38,941 nucleotides of DNA from Candidatus Curtissbacteria bacterium RIFCSPLOWO2_02_FULL_40_11. Lineage in GTDB: Bacteria; Patescibacteriota; Microgenomatia; Curtissbacterales; GWA2-41-24. The position numbers were made by a program, and so were the translations under genes. The stretch lies in the NCBI GenBank assembly GCA_001776505.1, contig MFBV01000044.1, positions 1 through 38,941 of the forward strand, read 5' to 3'. Below, piece after piece: positions 1 through 9,018 of this stretch. Each line of letters starts with the position of its first letter. Within the stretch, counting starts at the first letter, position 1. The notes beneath the pieces were generated by a model. The model was not told the DNA's origin and did no database searches. It was given only the letters and a program-made list of their open reading frames with translations.

Positions 1-90
1 GAGCAACTTTGGTTCGTCTTCTGGGCATATTTCTTCTAATTGTACATTAAAATAACCTAAATTGCTATAGGTCATTTTTAGACAGAGCAT
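1..90 (-). CDS. Partial CDS, 5' end only (possible starts at 90 or 75; reads MLCLKMTYSNLGYFNVQLEEICPEDEPKLL...)
   Basis: Open reading frame on minus strand running off the window edge just after the Lon-like ATPase stop; too short to assign. Confidence 0.4.
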   Translation of the reverse strand, partial: MLCLKMTYSNLGYFNVQLEEICPEDEPKLL

Positions 91-91
91 G

Positions 92-1138
92 TTAGTCTAG
101 AATAAATTCTTTTACGTTTTCTGGAGTAATAACAATTTTGCTAATCTTGCCTTCTAACTTTTGTTTTGCCACTTTACGGCTGATGGCGTTTATTGTTCTA
201 TCAAGTGTTCTCATCCCTGCATCAAAACCCAAGGGTCTAACAATTTGATCCCAAGTATCGTCATCGATCGTTAATTCTTTCTCGCTAAGTCCTGAGCTAG
301 CTAATGCTCTGGGCAATAGATAATCCTTACCAATAGTTATTTTTTGCTCATCTGTATAGCTTGGCATTTCGATAAACTCTACCCTGTCAAGTACTGCTGT
401 TGCTATCCCTCTCGTGTTGTTGGCAGTTGCAATAAAAAGTATTTCTGAAAGATCAAAAGGGTAATCTATAAATTGATCAAGGAATTTGCTGTTTTGCTCC
501 GGGTCTAAAACTTCGACTAGAACTCCCATGATATCAGCCCTTGATTCATCGGTAACTCTATCAATTTCATCTAGAAGAATTACAGGATTCTTGGTTTGTA
601 CTCTTCTGAGAACTTTTATCACTTGACCTGGTTCAGAACCTGGATAAGCTCGGGCTTTACCTCTTAATTGTAAAGCGTCGCCCATACCCCCTAAAGGAAT
701 TCTGCCAAACTTTCTTCCGAGGGCTTCTGCAATCGAAATCGCCATAGTGGTTTTACCTGTCCCAACTAAACCCAAAAGTAGAATAGCTGGTGCTTTTGTT
801 CTCTCGCCTTTTTGCTCTTTTAAGACATTAACAGAAATATATTCCAGAATTCTTTCTTTTAATTCCGATAAGCCAAAATGATTTTTATCTAGAATTTTTT
901 TTGCGTTTTCTAGAGATAGTATGTCCTTAGTGCTTTTATTCCAAGGAAGATTGACGACCCAGTCAAGATATCTAGCAACAGAGTCGTATTCCTGAGAATA
1001 TCCTTGGCCAGAAGCGATGCGTGTTAGTCTATTAATCATTGCATTAACTTTTTGCTTAAGATTAGGTGGTAGCTGCGAACCAGTAAATTTTTGCTCAAGA
1101 ATTTGTATGTCTTCGAATTGGGCAGGAGGGGTATTCAT
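92..1138 (-). CDS. Lon-type AAA+ ATPase lacking the S16 protease domain
   Basis: Lon-like sequence: GLVGTGKTT Walker A, ALGRKFGRIPLGGMGD, VILLDEIDRV Walker B, LLVEVLDPEQN-like EVLDPEQNSKFLDQFIDYPFDLSEILFIATAN, then ends with no S16 peptidase domain. Confidence 0.85.
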   Translation of the reverse strand: MNTPPAQFEDIQILEQKFTGSQLPPNLKQKVNAMINRLTRIASGQGYSQEYDSVARYLDWVVNLPWNKSTKDILSLENAKKILDKNHFGLSELKERILEYISVNVLKEQKGERTKAPAILLLGLVGTGKTTMAISIAEALGRKFGRIPLGGMGDALQLRGKARAYPGSEPGQVIKVLRRVQTKNPVILLDEIDRVTDESRADIMGVLVEVLDPEQNSKFLDQFIDYPFDLSEILFIATANNTRGIATAVLDRVEFIEMPSYTDEQKITIGKDYLLPRALASSGLSEKELTIDDDTWDQIVRPLGFDAGMRTLDRTINAISRKVAKQKLEGKISKIVITPENVKEFILD

Positions 1139-2130
1139 TTCAAACTAATTAAACCAGAAAAGTTGACGTCCTTCAAAGCGAAATTTATTTCCTCTATTTC
1201 TTGTAAAACTTTTTGCAGATTTGGATTTGTCTTCAGCGTATCTTGACCGCTGATAAGACTAATAAAATTTACATCTATTTGAGCATCTTCTTTATTAATG
1301 AAGCTAAATAGGAAATTTGAATCATTATCAAAATCAAATGCAGGGAAATCTGTGCTATTTTTGGAATTTAGTGCATCAGACATACTAAAAGCCGCTTCTC
1401 TGGAGGAAGCAAATACTATCAGGTTTTCGTGTTGAAAAAAAGCAACTGTTTTATTTGTTTCTTCTTGTGTTATGTTGATAAGATGAAATGCGATATCGTT
1501 TCGAACTTCTTCTTTGTAAGAATTTTCCGCTTCGTTTGAAAAGTCGAGGTTTCTAAGACTTGTGAGGTCTATATCACTTGATTGGCTAATAACTGAATAC
1601 TCTACGTCAGTACCAAATATTATTAAATATTGCCCGTTATCAGAACCAAAATTATTTCCAAGCCAACTTGACAAACTTTCGGGGTATAAGTTTCTAGATG
1701 TTACAAAATTTAATACACTTGGAGAAAATATAGCTAGATTGTAGTCTTGAGGAACTTTGATTTTCTTTGGAGATAATTTTTGAATAAACGCATCGTGTGA
1801 AGTGTTTCCAGAGAAATTAATTATTCCATCGTTAAATGTTGGATTTATTTCTATTGGAGCTAAATAAGTAAGACTAACAGAAGAAGTACTATCAAGCGCA
1901 AATGACAGCTCTTCGATGCTGCTTTGTGGAATTTGAAGATTTTCAAGGATTTTCAAGAATTTATTTTGGTCTGTGATAGTTAAATCAAAATCTATATAAA
2001 ATCTGTTTTCAGAACTGGTTATTTTTATGAGACTTTTATTAGCGTCATTTTTTAGGAAGAAAATGAGTGAGATTATTGCTACAAATATAATTACCCAAAA
2101 CCCCAATTTTTTTTTGGGTATATGCTTCAT
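1135..2130 (-). CDS. Hypothetical membrane-anchored extracytoplasmic protein
   Basis: 331 aa ORF with single N-terminal TM (LGFWVIIFVAIISLIFFL); 4-nt overlap with the downstream Lon-like ORF. Confidence 0.6.
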   Translation of the reverse strand: MKHIPKKKLGFWVIIFVAIISLIFFLKNDANKSLIKITSSENRFYIDFDLTITDQNKFLKILENLQIPQSSIEELSFALDSTSSVSLTYLAPIEINPTFNDGIINFSGNTSHDAFIQKLSPKKIKVPQDYNLAIFSPSVLNFVTSRNLYPESLSSWLGNNFGSDNGQYLIIFGTDVEYSVISQSSDIDLTSLRNLDFSNEAENSYKEEVRNDIAFHLINITQEETNKTVAFFQHENLIVFASSREAAFSMSDALNSKNSTDFPAFDFDNDSNFLFSFINKEDAQIDVNFISLISGQDTLKTNPNLQKVLQEIEEINFALKDVNFSGLISLK

Positions 2131-2132
2131 TT

Positions 2133-4340
2133 TTAGTATCTGTGCCTTGGACCTCTGTTTTTAAAATTTTTCGGGTCTGGTTTTGAGAACTTTCGATTTT
2201 GGAAATCTCTACCTCTTGTTTTGTCTTTATCTTTTCTATCTTCTCCTTCGGCGTTATTACCAAATATCATTGATAGATTAACTCTTCCCTGTTCATCAAT
2301 TTCTGCAACGCGGGTTTTTACTTTTTGCCCTACTTTAACAACGTCTTCAACCTTGTTAACCCTAAAAGGGGCTAACTTAGAAATGTGTACTAAGCCCTCT
2401 TTGCCAGGCAAAATTTCAACCATTGCTCCAAATGGTAAAATTCTTTTCACTTCACCTTCGTAGACTTCACCCACTTGAGCCTCTTTGACTATACCCTCAA
2501 TTATTTCTGCAGCCTTTTTGCAAGCATTTACATCCTTACTGCTAATTGTCACCGTACCTTCGTCGTTAATGTCAATTGCCGCTCCAGTGTTTGAGATTAT
2601 TTTATTAATTATCCTGCCTCCCGAGCCAATAACGTCTCCAATTTTACTTGGGTCAATCTTTACCAAAATTATTGTTGGGGCGTATTTAGAAACACTCCTT
2701 CTATATGTTGGAATTGTTGCAAGAATCTTATCTAAAATTTCTAGTCTCGCCTTTTTAGCTTTTGAAAGCGCTTCTTCTAATATTTTTACAGGGATACCAT
2801 CAAGTTTAATATCCATCTGGATTGCAGTAACACCATTTTTGGTTCCCGCCACTTTGAAATCCATATCACCCTGAGCATCTTCTTGGTAAGCAATATCTGT
2901 TATCGTTACATAGTTCGATTTATCTTTTTTGTCGGTAATTAAGCCGATAGAGATGCCCGCTACTGGTTCTTTAATTGGGACTCCAGCATCCATTAAAGCT
3001 AAGGTTGAACCACAAACCGCAGCCATAGAGGTTGATCCTGCTGAAGACGTGATTTCAGTCACTACACGGATTGTATAAGGAAATTTATCGTTTTCAGGAA
3101 TAACAGGCCGGATGGCTTTTTCTGCTAATGCACCATGACCAATTTCTCTCCTACCGGGTGCTCCACGTCTACTGACCTCCCCAACCGAAAATGGGGGGAA
3201 ATTATAGTGGTGCATGTATCTTTTTGTTTCCTCACCTTCCATCCCCTCGATTAATTGCTCCAATGCTGGAGATCCAAGGGTGGCTATCGAGATTGCTTGC
3301 GTTTCGCCTCTTTGAAAAATTGCCGATCCATGCGTTCTTGGTAATACCTCGACTTTTGTAGTTATGTCTCTTATTTCATCAGGTGATCGACCATCTGTTC
3401 TTTTCTTATTTATAAGGATTTTGTCTCTTAGAATATTAGCAACTTCCTCATCAAGAATGTCGGAAAGAATTTTAGAATTTAATGATTCTTCATCCTCTTT
3501 TATAAACTCAGCAGTTAATGTTTCTATTTTTTCTTCAAACCACCCTTCATCCTGGCTAGCAGTTTTGAAATCTTCCATGAAATTATCTCGAATATATTTC
3601 TTTATTTTCGACTCATTCTCCTCGCTCGCTTTTTGGGGAACATATTCGTGCTTTTTTTTGCCAGCTTCTCTTGCCATATTTTCTATTTGAGAAATAACTG
3701 TTTTCCCTTGATCGAGACCAAACTTTATTGCCTCTACTACTGACTTTTCATCAGCCTCGGTAGCTTCAGCTTCAAGCATTACAACGTTTTCTTTACTGGA
3801 AGCTAATACGATTTCTAAATCGCATAATTTTCTCTCTTCTTCAGTTGGATTCAAGATATATTCCCCATTATGTTTGCCAACACGAACTCCAGATAATGGA
3901 CCATTCCAAGGTACGTCCGAAATTGCAAGAGCTGCTGATGTGGCTATTAGCGAAACGATATCTGGATCGTTTTGCTGATCGATGGAAAGTACAGTAATTA
4001 TTACCTGAACTTCATTTTGAAAATCTTTCGGGAACAGTGGTCTTATACTTCTGTCGATTAATCTTGAAGTCAAAACTGCGGCTTCAGTTGGCCTGTTTTC
4101 GCGTTTAATAAACCGCGAGGTGGATATTTTGCCACCAGCATATAATTTCTCTTCGTAGTCTACTGAGAGCGGGAAGAAACCGATATCTGTTTTGGGGGTC
4201 TGAGTTACTACCGTAGCTAGAACTACTGTTTCTCCATAAGAGGCAAGCACAGATCCGTTCGCTTGGAGTGCTATTTCTCCGGTTTCAAGAGTAAACTTCT
4301 TGCCACCAAGATCAAATTCTTTTCTTATTTTTTTATTCAT
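2133..4340 (-). CDS. pnp: Polyribonucleotide nucleotidyltransferase (PNPase)
   Basis: Full-length RNase PH repeats, KH (GSGGRIINKI) and S1 (GEVYEGEVKRILPFGAMVEILPGKEGLVHIS) domains; basic C-terminal tail. Confidence 0.97.
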   Translation of the reverse strand: MNKKIRKEFDLGGKKFTLETGEIALQANGSVLASYGETVVLATVVTQTPKTDIGFFPLSVDYEEKLYAGGKISTSRFIKRENRPTEAAVLTSRLIDRSIRPLFPKDFQNEVQVIITVLSIDQQNDPDIVSLIATSAALAISDVPWNGPLSGVRVGKHNGEYILNPTEEERKLCDLEIVLASSKENVVMLEAEATEADEKSVVEAIKFGLDQGKTVISQIENMAREAGKKKHEYVPQKASEENESKIKKYIRDNFMEDFKTASQDEGWFEEKIETLTAEFIKEDEESLNSKILSDILDEEVANILRDKILINKKRTDGRSPDEIRDITTKVEVLPRTHGSAIFQRGETQAISIATLGSPALEQLIEGMEGEETKRYMHHYNFPPFSVGEVSRRGAPGRREIGHGALAEKAIRPVIPENDKFPYTIRVVTEITSSAGSTSMAAVCGSTLALMDAGVPIKEPVAGISIGLITDKKDKSNYVTITDIAYQEDAQGDMDFKVAGTKNGVTAIQMDIKLDGIPVKILEEALSKAKKARLEILDKILATIPTYRRSVSKYAPTIILVKIDPSKIGDVIGSGGRIINKIISNTGAAIDINDEGTVTISSKDVNACKKAAEIIEGIVKEAQVGEVYEGEVKRILPFGAMVEILPGKEGLVHISKLAPFRVNKVEDVVKVGQKVKTRVAEIDEQGRVNLSMIFGNNAEGEDRKDKDKTRGRDFQNRKFSKPDPKNFKNRGPRHRY

Positions 4341-4352
4341 ATGTTAGAAAAC

Positions 4353-4440
4353 TTAGATGAGGTAATGAGGAGTTAGAAATCGGAAAGTGAGAATCATAAA
4401 TGGTTCTTACTTCTCAACTTCCAACAACTCTTACCTAATC
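4353..4440. repeat. Long imperfect hairpin between rpsO and pnp
   Basis: AGGTAATGAGGAGTT...GAGAATCAT pairs imperfectly with ATGGTTCTTACTTCTC...AACTCTTACCT. Confidence 0.5.
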
Positions 4441-4499
4441 CTTAGTTATTTACCTCGTTATTATACTACAAACTTCCGAGGACTAAAAGTCCTCAGCTT

Positions 4500-4549
4500 T
4501 ATTTCTAGGTTAATCCCAACTTGTCATAATGTCTTTTAGACCGCTCGCG
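4500..4549 (-). pseudogene. Second displaced, degenerate rpsO 3' tail (copy 3)
   Basis: Minus strand AAAGACATTATGACAAGTTGGGATTAACCTAG aligns with rpsO end AAAGATATTATTGATAAACTAGGCTTGCCGAAATAA (DKLGL conserved) with indels. Confidence 0.6.
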
Positions 4550-4570
4550 TTCGCAAGGACATTACCTTAT

Positions 4571-4622
4571 TACTTAGGTAAACCCAATTTATCTATTATA
4601 TCCTTTATTAAGAACGGCGCAC
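4571..4622 (-). pseudogene. First displaced rpsO 3' tail (copy 2)
   Basis: Minus strand GCGCCGTTCTTAATAAAGGATATAATAGATAAATTGGGTTTACCTAAGTAA = [16 protein letters not shown], versus true end [16 protein letters not shown]; mostly synonymous differences. Confidence 0.9.
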
Positions 4623-4646
4623 TATTGAAACAACGATTTCAATAGT
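4621..4646 (-). repeat. 26-nt hairpin, 10-bp perfect stem with TCGTTG loop
   Basis: ACTATTGAAA-TCGTTG-TTTCAATAGT on the minus (rpsO coding) strand. Confidence 0.85.
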
Positions 4647-4668
4647 AGTGTAGTCCTTAGCAAAGATA

Positions 4669-4938
4669 TTATTTCGGCAAGCCTAGTTTATCAATAATAT
4701 CTTTATATCTTTCTGGCGCTTTTCTCGTTAAAAAATGAAGGAGTCGGCGCCTTTTATTGATCATTGATAGGAGGCCTCTCCTAGAGTGATTATCATGAGA
4801 GTGATTTTTTAGGTGATCTGCAACATTGCCAATTCTCTGAGAAAGAAGTGCTACCTGAACTTCTGGAGAACCGGTATCACCCTCGTGAGTTTTAAACTTG
4901 TCGATTACCTGTTTTTTTGCAGTCGATTTTGTAGCCAT
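4669..4938 (-). CDS. rpsO: 30S ribosomal protein S15
   Basis: [19 protein letters not shown]...[25 protein letters not shown]...[12 protein letters not shown] signature. Confidence 0.97.
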   Translation of the reverse strand: MATKSTAKKQVIDKFKTHEGDTGSPEVQVALLSQRIGNVADHLKNHSHDNHSRRGLLSMINKRRRLLHFLTRKAPERYKDIIDKLGLPK

Positions 4939-4964
4939 TTTGATAGGGGCTTAGTATATAGAAA

Positions 4965-6008
4965 TTATGATTCTCTGTCAAAAGATTTAGATCCTCGATA
5001 GACTTTAGGCGGTTTTAACCACGCTTTTTTAGAAGCTTCTTTTGATTCCACATCTTCAATAGGTATTGTAGATTGCTCTTCAGTGTATAAAGGATTATTG
5101 GGCCCTTGAATTGACGGGATAGTTGGTGATTTTACTCTTTGGATTCTATCCATGTTTGGTGATTGTGTCTGTTGGTAATTAATCCCGGATATTCTGTCTA
5201 TTTTAATATCTCGTTGCTTGAAGATTTTATCGTACGTATGTCTGCTTGCTAAATTCACCTCTCTAGACTCGCTGGCGAGGCTGGCTCTACCTGCTCCTAA
5301 TTGTAATAAATGCTTTGCTACCTCTAATGTTGAAGGCGCTGTAGATTTTGGGGAAAACATTTGGGTAGTTAATTTTATTCCAGAATATAAATTGAAAGAT
5401 ATATCTTCATCGAACGGCAGCGCAAGATCAGTAATAATTCTTGTGGTCAACTCGCTAATAGTCGCTGCTTCTGGATCATCGAGTTCAATTTGTGCAAATT
5501 TCTCGGGTGGTTTGTTTTTATTAATAGACATGATCCACTTAGTTGAACTATTAATTTGCTCACGAGTAATTTCATTATTCATTTCTCCTGCTGAACTGAA
5601 CCCAATCGCGATAACCGTGTCTGGGTAAGAAACACTTTTGTCCAGAGAAATACTATCTTCAGAAATTCCTTCTGCACCCGCAAGTGCGTGTACCTTAATT
5701 TTTAATTCATCACCTTCCAGGTTGTAAGTTACTTTATCCACTGTATTGATTGCATTGTTAATTACTATAACTAAGTCTTCTTTCCCTTGTAGTTTGCCGA
5801 TTTTATCCACACCATATAAGTTGTTCGCATCGTTAACTGTAGGTTCACTTGCTATTACATTTGCATTTTTACCTGTTTTTTTTATCGACAGATAAAGTGC
5901 AAGTCCAGATGCAAGACCGTCAAAACCGCTTTTTTTTGAAACAGCTATCAATATAGTTTGGGAATTAGAAAGTTTTTCAAGTATTTGTTTTTTTTGGAAA
6001 TCTTCCAT
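4965..6008 (-). CDS. DHH/NrnA-like phosphoesterase-fold protein with degenerate catalytic motif
   Basis: Located between infB and rpsO where NrnA-type genes commonly lie; LDDPEAATISELTTRIITDLALPFDEDISFNLYSGI resembles NrnA, but the HxxPDgDa motif is replaced by SKKSGFDGLASG. Confidence 0.6.
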   Translation of the reverse strand: MEDFQKKQILEKLSNSQTILIAVSKKSGFDGLASGLALYLSIKKTGKNANVIASEPTVNDANNLYGVDKIGKLQGKEDLVIVINNAINTVDKVTYNLEGDELKIKVHALAGAEGISEDSISLDKSVSYPDTVIAIGFSSAGEMNNEITREQINSSTKWIMSINKNKPPEKFAQIELDDPEAATISELTTRIITDLALPFDEDISFNLYSGIKLTTQMFSPKSTAPSTLEVAKHLLQLGAGRASLASESREVNLASRHTYDKIFKQRDIKIDRISGINYQQTQSPNMDRIQRVKSPTIPSIQGPNNPLYTEEQSTIPIEDVESKEASKKAWLKPPKVYRGSKSFDRES

Positions 6009-6066
6009 GTTATTGAGTAATCAATTTATCCAGAAAATATTTTGATTTATTAGCAAGGATACAATT

Positions 6067-7500
6067 TTAACCCAATGATTCTATAATATCTCCTTCTAGG
6101 AAGTCAAGATTATTTTTGAAAGCTACACCGCATTCTTGGCCTGCTTCCACAGATTTTACTTCTTTTCTGAATTTTTTTAGTGACAAAATTTCCGACTCTA
6201 TACCTTTTCCATTTTCTTTTCTCAAAATAATTTTATCACCTGCAGATATCTTACCGTTTGTAACCTTAGATCCGGCTATTTTAATGCCTTCAACATCAAA
6301 AGTCGCTACTATTTGCGCTTTACCTTTAATTTTTATTTCATGCTTTGTTTCTTCGAAACTTTTCGCTATTTCTTCTAAATCAGCTATTAATTTATAAATT
6401 ACTTCATAATTTCGGATTACGACATGTTCTTGGTCTGCTTGTTTAGCAACAGAATTTAGTACCTTGGTATTGAAAGCAATAATTGGAGCCTTAGCTCCTT
6501 TTGCGAAATTTACGTCTGTAGATTGAACATCTCCGACAGCTGACGAAATAATTAAAACTTTTTCAGGTAAATTTTCCTTTATTGCCTCAAGAGATCCCAA
6601 AACATCTGCTTTTACTATAATCTTAAATTTATCCTTGGCTTCAAGTGCTTTCGCAATAATATCTGAGTGGGATGCAGCTTGTTGATCGCTTTCATCTTTG
6701 GTTTTTATAGTTTGACGGACAATACTCCCAACTTCTAAAGTGTTCTTAAATCCTAATATTTCTACAGGTTTCGAAGGAAAAGCCTCATTAATATTCTTTC
6801 CAATGTCATCTATCAGGGCTTTTACTTTGATAGTTTCATTGTCTACTTGAATCTTTTGACCTACAGATAAAGTGCCTTTTTTGACAATGACACTGACTAT
6901 TGCACCACGATGTTTGTCTAGAAAGGATTCCACAACTACAGCATCAAGAGGATCTTTCGGCAGCGATTCTTGGGGAGAAATTTGCCAAACAAGTTGAATA
7001 ACTTCCAGAAGTTCATCTATTCCTTTATTTTTTGTGGCTGCAACATCTACAAAAGGAACATCGCCACCGTAACTTTCTGCAACTATTTCCTCTTTCTGTA
7101 AATCCTTTTTTACTTTCTCAATATTTATATCCGGAAGATCTGTCTTTGAAATTGCTACTATTGTTGGCACATTAGCCTTTTTTATATGTTTAATTGCCTC
7201 TACTGTTTGGGGTTTAACACCGTCATTGGCAGCAACAACCAGTATGGCAATATCTGCAACTTCTGCTCCTCTTGAGCGCATTTTTTCAAAAGCAGCATGG
7301 CCAGGAGTATCTATAAAAGTTATGTAATTTTCTTGAAATTTAACTTGGTATGCACCTATGTGCTGAGTTATGCCGCCATGCTCTTTGGCAACTACGTTAG
7401 TTTTACGGATCGCGTCTAGAAGCGTGGTTTTCCCATGATCGACGTGTCCTAAAATAGCCACCACCGGCGGACGAATATTGTTTTTGGTATCTTTTTTCAT
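6067..7500 (-). CDS. infB: Translation initiation factor IF-2, short form
   Basis: RPPVVAILGHVDHGKTTLLDAIR, HIGAYQV, FIDTPGHAAFEKMRSRGA; lacks the long N-terminal extension. Confidence 0.97.
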   Translation of the reverse strand: MKKDTKNNIRPPVVAILGHVDHGKTTLLDAIRKTNVVAKEHGGITQHIGAYQVKFQENYITFIDTPGHAAFEKMRSRGAEVADIAILVVAANDGVKPQTVEAIKHIKKANVPTIVAISKTDLPDINIEKVKKDLQKEEIVAESYGGDVPFVDVAATKNKGIDELLEVIQLVWQISPQESLPKDPLDAVVVESFLDKHRGAIVSVIVKKGTLSVGQKIQVDNETIKVKALIDDIGKNINEAFPSKPVEILGFKNTLEVGSIVRQTIKTKDESDQQAASHSDIIAKALEAKDKFKIIVKADVLGSLEAIKENLPEKVLIISSAVGDVQSTDVNFAKGAKAPIIAFNTKVLNSVAKQADQEHVVIRNYEVIYKLIADLEEIAKSFEETKHEIKIKGKAQIVATFDVEGIKIAGSKVTNGKISAGDKIILRKENGKGIESEILSLKKFRKEVKSVEAGQECGVAFKNNLDFLEGDIIESLG

Positions 7501-7531
7501 TTTTTAAAGTTTCCAGCAACGACGGTTTCAT

Positions 7532-8878
7532 TTATTTGCTGTCGTCACTAGTAGACGGCGAATCGGCAGACCGAATGTTTTTCTCTTTTCCTTGTTGCTC
7601 TAGATCTGGTGTTTCTGTTTTGATTTCTTCTGCAACTCTTTGAGCTTCTTTTTCTTCCTTTTTTTCTTCTTTATCAGCAATGAGAGGCTCTTCGTCATCA
7701 GCAGGTGGCTTAGGCACGGATTGATTATCTTTGGTTTTAGACTTACTAGATTGAGTTAGTTTACTTGTTTGGGCCATTTCCTGGCCTTTTCCCTCTTTTT
7801 TTTCTGCTGTTCCTTTTTCCTGTGATACTTGTGACCCATCTGATACTTTTTGTAATTTTAATACCTTCTCTTCTACACCTAGAGCCTTTTTAGCTTCTTC
7901 TTGAGCTGCTTTTTCTTTTGCCTCGACCTCCTTTGGTGTTCCACTTTTGCCTCGGATATCAATTTTATAACCAGTCAATTTAGCGGCAAGCCTGACATTT
8001 TGGCCTTCTTTGCCTATAGCAAGAGATAATTGATCATCAGGTGCAGTAACTTCGGCAGTTTTTTCTTTCTCATTAACCTTTACTTGAAGATCTTTAGCAG
8101 GAGACAGGGCGGCCCGTATAAACTCAACCGGCTCCTCTTGGTATGCGATTACATCAATTTTTTCGTCGCCAAGTTCGTTTATAACCGCTTGGACTCGAAC
8201 ACCTTTTTGTCCTACACAGGAACCAACAGGATCTACTCCCATCTGATCAGAAAAAACAGCCATCTTAGAACGTGACCCTGCTTCTCTAGCAGTCTTTTTA
8301 ATATCAACTGTGCCAGAATTAACTTCAGGGACTTCCTGTTTGAAAAGCCCCTCGAGTAAGCCGTTGGCTGATCTGGAAACAATTATCTCTTCACCTCGAG
8401 TGCCTTCTTTTATTCCCACAACAAAAAACTTAAGGCGTTGATTAACAAAATATTTTTCTTGAGCTTGTTCTTGTGGGGGCATAATTCCCTCTGCTTTGCC
8501 CAAGTTTACTGTTATGACTGGGCCGGAAATTCGCTGGATCATCCCTGAAACAATCGTTTCAATTTTGGAAGAATACTCATCCAGAATCGCATTTTTTTCT
8601 GCCTCGCGGATTCTTTGCAAAATAACTTGTTTCGCGGTTTGCGCCGCAATTCTTCCAAATCCCGGTGGTGTCATATTTTTCTTATTTTTAGAAAGTAAAA
8701 CTTCCCCGGTTTCTTCATTTAGATGTACTTCAATCCCTTCAGGTTCACTATAATCTTTACGGTAAGCTGCCAAAATTGCCTGCTTTATTGAATCAATAAC
8801 TACTGCAGGCTCCAAACCACGTTCGGAACAAACTTGGTTTAGCGCACTTGCAAATTCGGTTCTAGCTTGGATTGCCAT
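7532..8878 (-). CDS. nusA: Transcription termination/antitermination factor NusA with long charged C-terminal tail
   Basis: S1/KH architecture with VDPVGSCVGQKGVRVQAVINELGDEKIDV and LAIGKEGQNVRLAAKLTGYKIDI. Confidence 0.96.
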   Translation of the reverse strand: MAIQARTEFASALNQVCSERGLEPAVVIDSIKQAILAAYRKDYSEPEGIEVHLNEETGEVLLSKNKKNMTPPGFGRIAAQTAKQVILQRIREAEKNAILDEYSSKIETIVSGMIQRISGPVITVNLGKAEGIMPPQEQAQEKYFVNQRLKFFVVGIKEGTRGEEIIVSRSANGLLEGLFKQEVPEVNSGTVDIKKTAREAGSRSKMAVFSDQMGVDPVGSCVGQKGVRVQAVINELGDEKIDVIAYQEEPVEFIRAALSPAKDLQVKVNEKEKTAEVTAPDDQLSLAIGKEGQNVRLAAKLTGYKIDIRGKSGTPKEVEAKEKAAQEEAKKALGVEEKVLKLQKVSDGSQVSQEKGTAEKKEGKGQEMAQTSKLTQSSKSKTKDNQSVPKPPADDEEPLIADKEEKKEEKEAQRVAEEIKTETPDLEQQGKEKNIRSADSPSTSDDSK

Positions 8879-8919
8879 TTTTTACACTTCCTTAAATTAT
8901 TATTTACAAAGTTTTGAAA

Positions 8920-8946
8920 ATAAAAGGCGCTTAAAGCACCCTACCT
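8920..8946 (-). terminator. Leader hairpin followed by T-rich run (attenuator/terminator candidate) upstream of nusA
   Basis: Minus strand GGTGCTTTAAGCGCC followed by TTTTATTTTC, between the nusA promoter and start codon. Confidence 0.45.
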
Positions 8947-8982
8947 TTCTTCTCTAAATTGTTGAGCTAATTTTGTAGTGGA

Positions 8983-9011
8983 AGTTTAGCAAAATAGGTT
9001 AAATGAGTCAA
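8983..9011 (-). promoter_or_regulatory. Sigma70-type promoter for nusA-infB
   Basis: Minus strand TTGACT-N17-TAAACT. Confidence 0.65.
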
Positions 9012-9018
9012 CTTAACA

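Noticed and set aside
2221-3690. Plus-strand ORFs of 80-129 aa opposite pnp
   Set aside because: They are antisense to a well-supported gene and show no recognisable protein family.
4571-4622. Recent tandem duplication or assembly stutter as explanation for the second rpsO tail
   Set aside because: The copies differ at most third codon positions while keeping the peptide, so a recent duplication or assembly error would not produce them.
4621-4646. rpsO/rpsT hairpins as ordinary rho-independent terminators only
   Set aside because: The loop TCGTTG and flanking motifs are conserved between two loci and there is no strong T-tract after the stem; a termination role is still possible but does not explain the conservation.
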